This document shows positions 16,946-23,586 of a stretch of DNA of 32,389 nucleotides, piece by piece. The DNA comes from an uncultured Bacilli bacterium (GTDB taxonomy: Bacteria > Bacillota_I > Bacilli_A > RF39 > UBA660): positions 1-32,389 of the forward strand of contig CALVSC010000007.1 in NCBI GenBank assembly GCA_944358855.1. The letters are read 5' to 3'. A program made the position numbers and the translations under genes. The number at the start of each line of letters is the position of its first letter. Position 1 is the stretch's first letter. The notes under the pieces are model-generated. The model made no database searches and was not told the origin of the DNA. It worked only from the letters and a program-made list of their open reading frames with translations.

Positions 16946-16973
16946 GTCATACTATATAGGTATGACTTTTTTT
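16944..16973 (+). terminator. Terminator of essC-esaB
   Basis: AAGTCATAC-TATATAG-GTATGACTT followed by TTTTT on the plus strand, overlapping the esaB stop codon. Confidence 0.9.
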
Positions 16974-16976
16974 ATG

Positions 16977-17010
16977 CAAAAAAAAATGATAGAATTTTTT
17001 CTATCATTTA
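16977..17010 (-). terminator. Terminator of the WXG100-like operon
   Basis: AATGATAG ... CTATCATT with T-tract on the minus strand, adjacent to the last gene's stop at 17008. Together with 16944-16973 it separates the two converging transcription units. Confidence 0.85.
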
Positions 17011-17304
17011 TTTTCTTTCTATTTTTACGACTTCTAGTGAATTAATATTTTTTTCTATTGTGGATAGAACTCCATCATAGTTTTGATTACTATTTTGAAT
17101 CCAACTTTTTGTTTGTGAGCAAGATTGACTCATAGAACTAAGTTTTCCATTAATAGACCTAAGATATGAAATATAGGCACAGTCTGATGGTATTCTAGCT
17201 CCTGAAATTGAATTTCTGGCATTATTGAAATTTGCTATTGCTCTATCTAGTGCTGGAACTACACTTCTACTTAAACCTGAGTAGTCAAATTTAATTTTTG
17301 TCAT
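17008..17304 (-). CDS. Small helical protein, last gene of the type VII substrate operon
   Basis: A protein of 98 aa with no signal peptide. It appears as two amphipathic helices (about residues 12-36 and 45-92) separated by ISGARIPSDCAY, the general shape of WXG100-like or Lap-type partner proteins. The W-x-G turn is absent; the only Trp (SWIQNS) lies in helix 2. Two Cys (PSDC, QSCSQ) are present. Its ATG overlaps the stop of the preceding WXG100-like gene (ATGA) and has no strong Shine-Dalgarno, so it is probably translated by coupling. It recalls DUF5344-like partners found beside LXG toxins, but I cannot confirm that family. Likely a type VII partner or substrate. Confidence 0.6.
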   Translation of the reverse strand: MTKIKFDYSGLSRSVVPALDRAIANFNNARNSISGARIPSDCAYISYLRSINGKLSSMSQSCSQTKSWIQNSNQNYDGVLSTIEKNINSLEVVKIERK

Positions 17305-17585
17305 ATGATATTTTTATTAGAAGCGATTTCTAAATCGTTTGCTCCTTGTTTTAGTATATTACCATATTTCTGTAGTTCTTTTCCTAGAGCAACATAATCA
17401 GCTTTATTTTTTCTACATATTTCAATAAATTTACTAGCACTTTTTCCATACCATTCATCATTTTCTGATACTTTTTCAAGTCTGTTAAATAACGATTCTA
17501 TTGTTGTTTGATATTCTTTTGTTAATTCTGTAATGTTATTTCCACACTCTCTTACTCTATATGTATCTACTGACATGTCCGCCAT
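17301..17585 (-). CDS. WXG100-family protein with WYG turn
   Basis: Putative type VII secretion substrate of 94 aa. It is a helix-turn-helix hairpin with EWYGKSASKF (about residues 43-52), the W-x-G turn followed by the usual A/S-x-x-F. Helix 1 runs about 10-40 and helix 2 about 48-85. The protein lacks a signal peptide, as expected for this family. No clear YxxxD/E tail motif is present. It is fifth in the operon, with GAGAGGTGATAGT in front of its ATG and its stop overlapping the next gene. It is likely to form a heterodimer with one of the neighbouring small helical proteins; which one cannot be read from sequence. Confidence 0.8.
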   Translation of the reverse strand: MADMSVDTYRVRECGNNITELTKEYQTTIESLFNRLEKVSENDEWYGKSASKFIEICRKNKADYVALGKELQKYGNILKQGANDLEIASNKNII

Positions 17586-17589
17586 ACTA

Positions 17590-17892
17590 TCACCTCTCTG
17601 AAGCTTCTCTTATTTCAGCTTCTTGGATTTGATTATTTAGTAATCGAATTTTATTTTCTATCCAAGGAATTACTTGGTTTCTTAATGTCATTATGATTTG
17701 ATTTGCATCAGCTGCAACACTACCAATTTTATTATGATCAGCTGTAACATCATTTACAACATAATAAGAATTGATACTATTACAATCTCTCATTGCATTG
17801 TATCCATTGTTTAAATATATTAATGTTGTATTTATGCTGTTTAATAATGAATAGTATTGTTGCTTTTTTACTCTCAAACTATATGAAGACAT
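17590..17892 (-). CDS. Small coiled-coil protein of the type VII operon (DUF5082/YwqH-like)
   Basis: A protein of 100 aa, no signal peptide, mostly helical. An N-terminal helix (about residues 5-36, SLRVKKQQYYSLLNSIN) is followed by a Asn/Asp-rich bend with NSYYVVNDVTADHN and a second helix to the end (WIENKIRLLNNQIQEAEIREA). The layout resembles DUF5082 (YwqH) proteins that accompany LXG toxins in Bacillus type VII loci. The match is judged by eye and not secure. It is fourth of six in the operon, with GAGAGGAATTAATTT before the ATG. No Trp-x-Gly turn. Probably a chaperone or partner for secretion. Confidence 0.6.
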   Translation of the reverse strand: MSSYSLRVKKQQYYSLLNSINTTLIYLNNGYNAMRDCNSINSYYVVNDVTADHNKIGSVAADANQIIMTLRNQVIPWIENKIRLLNNQIQEAEIREASER

Positions 17893-17912
17893 AAATTAAT
17901 TCCTCTCTTTTA

Positions 17913-18380
17913 TTATTCAGTATATCTTTGGAAGCTTCCTTCAAGTTCTCCAGCTTGAGACTTGATGTCGCTAGCCATAGTCGTATCTTTCTCTTGATAA
18001 GCTTTGTAAACTTCATCAAGTTTTTGATTAAATTTCAATAAATTACTGATTACACATTCGCATGCAGTACATACAGCTTCAACGAATGCTGTTACTGATG
18101 CAGCATATTCTCCTTTAAATGCTTGTGTTGTGTCTGCAGTTGTTTTTACTTCTTGTAAATGTTGATTTAATTTATCAACATATTCTCTTATTGCTTGTTG
18201 CATAGCTGGTACTTGTGCACCATTAATACCTACAACATCGCCTTGTAATATGGCACCAGCTGCTGCTCCAGCTCTACCAATTACTGATTCAAATAAGCTT
18301 TGCGCATTACTAGTAAGACTTTGAATTGTTGAATTAACATCCCAAGCAACTTTTTGCGCAGCTGTACTTAATGTTCCCAT
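17913..18380 (-). CDS. Helical type VII-associated protein with YxxxD and CxxCxC
   Basis: A protein of 155 aa, the longest of the operon's small proteins, no signal peptide. It has an N-terminal helix (about residues 3-33), an Ala/Gly-rich stretch GRAGAAAGAILQGD (about 35-48), then a helical hairpin (about 58-85 and 94-150) with FKGEY at the turn where WXG100 proteins have WxGxA. YQEKD (about 128-132) fits the YxxxD/E export signal seen after the second helix in type VII substrates. CTACECV (about 104-110) is an odd cysteine cluster for a secreted Gram-positive protein. It could bind a metal or form disulfides. AGGAGGAAATT precedes the ATG. Likely a secreted substrate; family not identified. 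Confidence 0.65.
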   Translation of the reverse strand: MGTLSTAAQKVAWDVNSTIQSLTSNAQSLFESVIGRAGAAAGAILQGDVVGINGAQVPAMQQAIREYVDKLNQHLQEVKTTADTTQAFKGEYAASVTAFVEAVCTACECVISNLLKFNQKLDEVYKAYQEKDTTMASDIKSQAGELEGSFQRYTE

Positions 18381-18396
18381 AATTTCCTCCTATATT

Positions 18397-18708
18397 TTAT
18401 TCAAGTGGTACCATTTCATTATCTTGGTTTGCCCAAGATTCTTCGATTGCAGCAAATTGACCTTCTAATGTACCTTTTAAAGATTCAATTCCTTGCGCAG
18501 TAGTTTCAACAGCTTTTTGTAAGTTACTTACAAAGTTTAACTCTGCTTGACCTTGCCATCCTGCTTCTAGTGCTGTTCTGATTCCATTAATCTCTCTTAA
18601 TAAATTACATGTGTCTGTGATAGCTTTAGTGTTAAGTTCTGCAACATATGCTGCTGCTCCAGTGCGGCTATATCCTTCAGTTAATTCTCCAATACCTAAT
18701 CCGCCCAT
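18397..18708 (-). CDS. WXG100-family protein (EsxA-like)
   Basis: The most typical WXG100 protein of the cluster, 103 aa, presumed type VII substrate. Helix 1 (about residues 20-44), the turn GWQGQAELNF (W-x-G-x-A, about 48-57) and helix 2 (about 54-85) fit the EsxA hairpin. The tail ESWANQDNEMVPLE lacks a clear YxxxD/E. The start was placed at the second in-frame ATG because GGGAGGTG lies 7 nt upstream of it. The first ATG, five codons earlier, precedes that ribosome-binding site and overlaps the previous stop codon. It is second in the operon, directly after the 109-aa helical protein, the usual position for an Esx pair partner. Confidence 0.9.
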   Translation of the reverse strand: MGGLGIGELTEGYSRTGAAAYVAELNTKAITDTCNLLREINGIRTALEAGWQGQAELNFVSNLQKAVETTAQGIESLKGTLEGQFAAIEESWANQDNEMVPLE

Positions 18709-18722
18709 TTTTTCACCTCCCA

Positions 18723-19052
18723 TTATTTTTTATCTGGTATTTCTACCATACCAGCATTTTTGTTAATTTGACTTGCTAAATCTTTTGAGAAATCAATTGT
18801 TTTTTGTTTCGTAGCAATTAATAACTCTGTGATTTTTACAAGGTTATCATTAACAATTGGAAACATGGCTTTTTGATTATTAAATTTTGCTGTTAGGGTT
18901 CTTCCTGCTGAAGTATTTAATATTGTTGATACCTGATCCATTTCATTGGTTATATTGTTAAATATATTATTTATCTTTTCAATATAATCATATAAATCAA
19001 GCACTAACTTATCAATTTTATCTTCAGAGATACCAATAGTGTTTTGTTCCAT
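18723..19052 (-). CDS. Helical WXG100-like protein without the Trp, first gene of the operon
   Basis: A protein of 109 aa made of two long helices (about residues 10-45 and 52-97) with the turn NTSAGRTLTAKF, where S-A-G replaces W-x-G. The spacing and the following aromatic Phe agree with a WXG100-like hairpin. No signal peptide and no Trp at all. As the gene preceding the canonical WXG100 protein it is a good candidate for its heterodimer partner, as EsxB is for EsxA. AGGAG lies 7 nt before the ATG. An inverted repeat and a -10 box lie just upstream, so it opens the six-gene operon. Confidence 0.7.
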   Translation of the reverse strand: MEQNTIGISEDKIDKLVLDLYDYIEKINNIFNNITNEMDQVSTILNTSAGRTLTAKFNNQKAMFPIVNDNLVKITELLIATKQKTIDFSKDLASQINKNAGMVEIPDKK

Positions 19053-19068
19053 ACCATGACTCCTATCT

Positions 19069-19085
19069 ACAGGTAACTACCCTGT
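19069..19085 (-). repeat. Inverted repeat in the leader of the WXG100-like operon
   Basis: ACAGGTAACTACCCTGT (plus strand): 7-nt arms ACAGGTA and TA-CCTGT with one extra base. It lies between the -10 box and the ribosome-binding site, so it could be an operator or an mRNA hairpin. No regulator gene is in the window. Confidence 0.45.
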
Positions 19086-19097
19086 TATCTTACTTGT

Positions 19098-19103
19098 ATC
19101 ATA
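19098..19103 (-). promoter_or_regulatory. Likely -10 box of the WXG100-like operon
   Basis: TATGAT on the minus strand, 45 nt before the first ATG. No convincing -35 is seen, so activation by a regulator is possible. Confidence 0.4.
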
Positions 19104-19152
19104 TTTTTTTTCTTTTTCCTAGTTTATTTCTATAATTTGTCACTTTATTTAC

Positions 19153-19183
19153 AAAAAAAATAGTAGTTTACACTACTATTTTT
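19153..19183 (-). terminator. Terminator of the lipoprotein metalloprotease gene
   Basis: AAAATAGTAGT-gtaa-ACTACTATTTT followed by T's on the minus strand. The gene's TAG stop (19176-19178) is in the 5' arm. It separates this gene from the WXG100-like operon promoter. Confidence 0.9.
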
Positions 19184-20828
19184 GATAGGATCCTGAGTTA
19201 TAGGCTTCATTTGTTGCTCGTAAACTTGCGCTTGCTCTATCGGATACTTCTTCCATTCTTTCAATAATAAAATCTTTTTTGGCACTATCGATTGATAATT
19301 TTTCTGCATTTTCTTGGGTAGGTGTATATGTATTAAATCTTTCTGTTACATCTTCTATTGTTAAACCATTACTATCTGCTAAACTTTGGAAGAAATTATC
19401 TTGAACCCCTACATAATAATCCATAAAGTCTTGATTATGATCTAGTTTTTCAGCATTGGCACAATCTAAGTGACTATTAATATCTCCTTCAAAAGCTCTT
19501 ATTAAGTAGAAGGTATCATCTATCGTTGTTGGATGTTGTTCTAGGTAGTTTGATAAGTTTTCGTAAAACTTCTTTGTTAGAGTTTCACAAACTGATACTT
19601 TGAAGTCTCTTTGTAATTGTACTAACTCATCTTCTGATGCAAGTTCTCCATATACTGGATTATATTGAGCATAGAAGTCATCTCTTTCATTTTGCAATAC
19701 ATCAATTGTATACATCATTTTTATTAATTCTTCTCGTTCTGCTTCACTATCACAACCAAATTGTTCAAATAATTTTTCAGGGTCTTTTTGGAAACATAAA
19801 TATTCCGTAGTATTAGCCGCTACATTATCATCTAGAATGGTTGCCATACTAATACTGTCTAAATAAGATACTAAATATTGATATGTAATTGGTCCGTTTC
19901 CAGTTTGGTTATCCATTGTCTCTTCTGCAGATGCTTCATAAAACCATTGCCAATTTAAAGGATTTACACTTAATTCTCCGTATTCTCTACTAACACCTAC
20001 TTGAATATTATTATCTTTTAGATTATCTTCACAACTTTTTTGAATTAAATGTTTTGCTTCGTGTATCAATACATCACGTTTGGCATCTCTATCTTGATCC
20101 ATTAACTGAACAACATCAAGCATGTTTGGTGAAACAACAAGACAATCATCGTTATTTACATAGGCATTACTTGTTGAAGGTGATGAAAACATTTTTAGGT
20201 TTCCAACAACACAGCGTAATTCGTCCATGTTAATTTCTACTGGTGAGTTTGCTATTTCATAGTTTAACGCTTCCGCTATTACTTCACTAATTGCATTAAT
20301 TTCACTAGTACTTAATTCATTTAAACTAGCTTTTCTATATCCACTTATTGTATCTGAATTTAAATATGCCTCATTGTTTTTTAATACAGCATCCGTAATT
20401 GTTTGGGCATCAAATAAACCTTCACTATTTAAATTAATAGAATGTGTATGTGTTGTTATAGTTTGACGTGGATGTGTATTGGCATAATTTAGAGCTTGTG
20501 GTATTTGATAGAATTCTTCATACGTATATGGTGTTGCTAATTGACTAAGATAAGCTTGGAATTCACTATTCTCTCCATTTGTCATTTGCACTACTGTATT
20601 ATCATATTCTCTACTAGGTGTTTCTTCTAATGTTATTTGTGGTATTTCTTCTTCATAAGTTTGTGTGTATGCTGTACTTTGTGTTAAATCTGGAGCTGTT
20701 TCTGCCTTTTTAGTTCCACAGCCTGGAAAAAATGCTAATCCTGCTACTAATGTTCCTACTAATAAATATTTTGTTTTAAACTTCTTTAATTTAGATAATA
20801 ACTTATCGTTTATAAAATTTAATCTCAT
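19176..20828 (-). CDS. Lipoprotein with HExxH zinc-metalloprotease motif
   Basis: Cell-surface lipoprotein of 550 aa. A basic, long n-region (residues 1-20) is followed by a hydrophobic core and the lipobox FFPGC, with Cys at about residue 37. The mature chain is acidic and Thr/Gln-rich. A gluzincin-type active site is visible: LIHEAKHLIQ (HExxH, about 254-258), and a Glu in EASAEET about 45 residues on that could be the third zinc ligand. The rest shows no family I recognise. It has a near-consensus promoter and its own terminator. It stands directly upstream of the WXG100-like operon, which suggests processing of secreted type VII substrates or of envelope proteins, but no direct evidence links them. 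Confidence 0.75.
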   Translation of the reverse strand: MRLNFINDKLLSKLKKFKTKYLLVGTLVAGLAFFPGCGTKKAETAPDLTQSTAYTQTYEEEIPQITLEETPSREYDNTVVQMTNGENSEFQAYLSQLATPYTYEEFYQIPQALNYANTHPRQTITTHTHSINLNSEGLFDAQTITDAVLKNNEAYLNSDTISGYRKASLNELSTSEINAISEVIAEALNYEIANSPVEINMDELRCVVGNLKMFSSPSTSNAYVNNDDCLVVSPNMLDVVQLMDQDRDAKRDVLIHEAKHLIQKSCEDNLKDNNIQVGVSREYGELSVNPLNWQWFYEASAEETMDNQTGNGPITYQYLVSYLDSISMATILDDNVAANTTEYLCFQKDPEKLFEQFGCDSEAEREELIKMMYTIDVLQNERDDFYAQYNPVYGELASEDELVQLQRDFKVSVCETLTKKFYENLSNYLEQHPTTIDDTFYLIRAFEGDINSHLDCANAEKLDHNQDFMDYYVGVQDNFFQSLADSNGLTIEDVTERFNTYTPTQENAEKLSIDSAKKDFIIERMEEVSDRASASLRATNEAYNSGSYQK

Positions 20829-20855
20829 TCCTATTCCCCCTCTTTATGTTGCTAT

Positions 20856-20884
20856 ATTATACTACAAAATCGTCTATTTGTCAA
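20856..20884 (-). promoter_or_regulatory. Consensus promoter of the lipoprotein gene
   Basis: TTGACA (20884-20879), 17-nt spacer, TATAAT (20861-20856) on the minus strand. The -10 is 27 nt before the ATG, exactly as at the adhesin gene (1575-1603). Both share TTTTGTnnTATAATATAGC, then ACAT and GAGGGGGAA. Confidence 0.9.
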
Positions 20885-20898
20885 TTTGATTTTAGACA

Positions 20899-20935
20899 CA
20901 AAAAAGATAGTTTCATTTTGAAACTACCTTTTTTA
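20899..20935 (-). terminator. Terminator of the Fe-ADH / FIST / ALDH operon
   Basis: AAAAAAGGTAGTTTCA and TGAAACTATCTTTTTT arms (one G-U pair) around a short loop. It is symmetric enough to work on both strands and reaches the aldehyde dehydrogenase stop at 20933. Confidence 0.85.
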
Positions 20936-22369
20936 TTTTAAAACATTTTTTAATACAATTGTTTTGATACGAGACATTTCTTGAAGTGTTGTTGCAATAC
21001 CTTCATTACCAATTCCAGAATGTTTCCATCCTCCAAATGGCATTTCTGCAGAACGGAAGAAACTAGAACCGTTAATTACAGCTCCTCCTACTTCTAATTG
21101 TTCTGCTACTTTCATAGCCTTGTTAATGTCTTTTGTGATGATATTACCACATAATCCAAAACTTGATTGATTAGCAATGTCAATTGCTTCTTCGATATCA
21201 TCAAATCCACATATAGGAATAACAGGTCCAAATACTTCCATATCTTTCATAATGTCCATATCTCTTGTTACATTAATTAGTACAGCTGGTTCATAATATG
21301 CTCCGTTACGACGGCCACCAAAAATAAGTTTTGCTCCTTGTTCTACAGTCTTATTTACTTGTTCTTCAACACGGCGTGCCGCACGTTCATTAATTAAGCA
21401 TCCAATTTCTGTATCTTCATTCATTGGATTTCCAATACGCATTTTACTAATTCTTTCCATTACTCTTTGTGTAAATTCTTCTTTAATATCATTGTGTACT
21501 AAGAAACGTTTACTTGCACAGCATACTTGTCCAGTGTTATATAAACGTCCCCAGACCATTTCTTCAATTGCTAAATCTAAGTCTCCATCTTTATCTAAAA
21601 TAAATGCATCATTTCCACCTAATTCTAACATTACATGAGTTAGATTTTGACTTGCTGTTGCCATTGTTTCCATACCTACAGCAGTTGATCCTGTTACACT
21701 TACTAAGTGTACTCCTTTATGTCTTGCTAGAGCTTGTCCTGTAGTTGGTCCATCTCCTGATAAGCAACTTATAACGCCATCTGGCACTCCTGCTTCTTTT
21801 AATAATAAGCAATATCTATGTAATGTTAATGGATTATAAGTTGATGGTTTTACAATGACAGCATTTCCCATAATTAATGCACTAGGTACTTTTTGTCCAA
21901 ATAAATCACTTGGAAAATTGAATGGAATAATACATGCTACTACTCCTAATGGTTGTCTTATTGTAAATTGAACTGTATTTTCTTGTCCTGGCTCACTACC
22001 TGTTGGAATATTAATTCCATATAGGTGTTTCGCTCTTTCTACATATCCATAAACAAAGTTTCTGATATTACCAATTTCTGTTCTTGCTTCCTTAATTGGT
22101 TTTCCAGTTTCTTTACATAGTAGAACAGCTAAGTCTTCTTTATCTCTTTCTACTAAATCTACAAATTTTTCAAGAATACGACCACGTTCGTGTAATGGCA
22201 CTTTTGCCCAGGCTTTTTGTGCTTCTACTGCTGCTGTTACTGCTATATCTACATCTTCTTCAGTAGAGTTTGGTACAGTATCGATAAGTTCACCTGTCGC
22301 TGGATTTGTAACCTCTATTACTGCTTGGTTACTAGCATCCATATTCATTCCTTTTACTAAATTCTTCAT
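20933..22369 (-). CDS. NAD(P)-dependent aldehyde dehydrogenase
   Basis: Cytoplasmic aldehyde dehydrogenase of 478 aa, full length for the superfamily. It has VTNPATGELI at the N-terminus, the cofactor-binding region IIPFNFP and VKPST, the Rossmann glycine turn VTGSTAVG, the general base in LELGGND and the catalytic nucleophile in GQVCCASKR (first Cys). The C-terminal EVFGPVIPI and PFGGWKHSGIG are also standard. The family oxidises aldehydes to acids; this one resembles succinate-semialdehyde, lactaldehyde or glyceraldehyde-3-phosphate (non-phosphorylating) types, but sequence alone does not decide. It is last of three genes with an Fe-alcohol dehydrogenase and a FIST protein, so alcohol-aldehyde-acid interconversion is likely. 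Its AGGAGG directly follows the FIST stop codon. Confidence 0.92.
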   Translation of the reverse strand: MKNLVKGMNMDASNQAVIEVTNPATGELIDTVPNSTEEDVDIAVTAAVEAQKAWAKVPLHERGRILEKFVDLVERDKEDLAVLLCKETGKPIKEARTEIGNIRNFVYGYVERAKHLYGINIPTGSEPGQENTVQFTIRQPLGVVACIIPFNFPSDLFGQKVPSALIMGNAVIVKPSTYNPLTLHRYCLLLKEAGVPDGVISCLSGDGPTTGQALARHKGVHLVSVTGSTAVGMETMATASQNLTHVMLELGGNDAFILDKDGDLDLAIEEMVWGRLYNTGQVCCASKRFLVHNDIKEEFTQRVMERISKMRIGNPMNEDTEIGCLINERAARRVEEQVNKTVEQGAKLIFGGRRNGAYYEPAVLINVTRDMDIMKDMEVFGPVIPICGFDDIEEAIDIANQSSFGLCGNIITKDINKAMKVAEQLEVGGAVINGSSFFRSAEMPFGGWKHSGIGNEGIATTLQEMSRIKTIVLKNVLK

Positions 22370-22378
22370 TCATACCTC

Positions 22379-23566
22379 CTAATTTTTACCGAATGCGGTA
22401 AATGATAACATTAATCCACCACAGATATTAGCTGAGTGTTCATCATATCCATATTCACCAAAAGTAAAGATTGTAATGAATGGTACGCCTTTTGCTTCTT
22501 TAACTAATTGTTTATGTACTTCACCAATACGGTCACCAATTCCTAATTTTCTTCCACCACAGTGTACTAAGAAATAAGCAGCTGGCTCTGTATATAATTG
22601 TTTTTTAACATCTTTTAATGTGTTTCCAGTAGAATCTATCAATTCATCAACTGTTGCTTCCAATTGAATAATTGCAGTTCCTGGAACAGCTTTATTTCCT
22701 AAAGTAATAGTGTCATCTGTTACTGTTTTTGTTCCTTCATCGTTACCAAACATTGGATGACGAATTACTGTTAAATTTCCTAGTGGATCTTTTACTCCTA
22801 ATGGACGAGTAATTGATGCTACTAAAAGGTTTTGTCCTTGTAATTGTGATGGTGTTGTATTAATCCAACTTGCATATTTTTTAAGAGCAGATACTCCATC
22901 AATAGATACTAAAGTACGGTTGTTTTTAACTTCTGTAATTAAGCCTACATTATTTGTTTCTCTGTATGCTCCTGTATATGAAGTAACAATTTCATTATCA
23001 GTATAGAAGAATGCTACTGCTACTCCATCACTAAATACTTTATCATTACAGAAAATTTTCCATTTTCCTTCTACTGTATCATCAGCAGCACTTCCTCCAA
23101 ACATAGGAACTCTACCAATAACATCTTGAATACCCATTAAATAATCTTCTTCTTCTTTTGGACTTGCAACCATATAGAAATATGCTGGAGCTCGTGTAGT
23201 CTTAGCATTTTCAACTGCTTCGATAGCTACTTTTCTACCAATTGCACGGGCATCCTTTCCTGCTTCATGACATGCAACTCCAACTGTCATATCTTTGTCA
23301 TCTAACATCATCATTCCTGAAAAACCATGATCTGATGAAATGACACCTTCTGGTACCATAATAGCTCCACTACTGGTACAACCAATAATTGGAGCATCTG
23401 TTACACTTCTTGCACCTTTTACTACTTCTTTTACATCACATAAAACGGAAGTATATAACATTCCTAGTTTAGGATGTCTCATATCATGTGATGCGATTTT
23501 GGCAGTTTCAGCACCTGATTTGAAACTGTCCACGTCAATACTAAATCCTGTTTTTGCTTTTAACAT
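22379..23566 (-). CDS. FIST-domain protein (FIST_N + FIST_C)
   Basis: Cytoplasmic protein of 395 aa built only of the FIST sensor domains. The N-terminal FIST domain (about residues 20-215) contains APIIGCTSSGAIM and VPMFGGSAADD. The C-terminal FIST_C domain (about 220-390) ends with GRKLGIGDRIGEV, ITIFTFGEYGY and CGGLMLSFTAFGKN, near the family's G-E-x-G pattern. FIST is proposed to bind small ligands such as amino acids in signal transduction proteins. Here no kinase, cyclase or methyl-accepting domain is attached. The gene lies between an Fe-alcohol dehydrogenase and an aldehyde dehydrogenase, with short gaps, so it probably serves their pathway by binding or sensing a small metabolite. 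AAAGAGGTAAA precedes the ATG. Confidence 0.88.
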   Translation of the reverse strand: MLKAKTGFSIDVDSFKSGAETAKIASHDMRHPKLGMLYTSVLCDVKEVVKGARSVTDAPIIGCTSSGAIMVPEGVISSDHGFSGMMMLDDKDMTVGVACHEAGKDARAIGRKVAIEAVENAKTTRAPAYFYMVASPKEEEDYLMGIQDVIGRVPMFGGSAADDTVEGKWKIFCNDKVFSDGVAVAFFYTDNEIVTSYTGAYRETNNVGLITEVKNNRTLVSIDGVSALKKYASWINTTPSQLQGQNLLVASITRPLGVKDPLGNLTVIRHPMFGNDEGTKTVTDDTITLGNKAVPGTAIIQLEATVDELIDSTGNTLKDVKKQLYTEPAAYFLVHCGGRKLGIGDRIGEVHKQLVKEAKGVPFITIFTFGEYGYDEHSANICGGLMLSFTAFGKN

Positions 23567-23586
23567 TTTACCTCTTTCCTTTCTTT

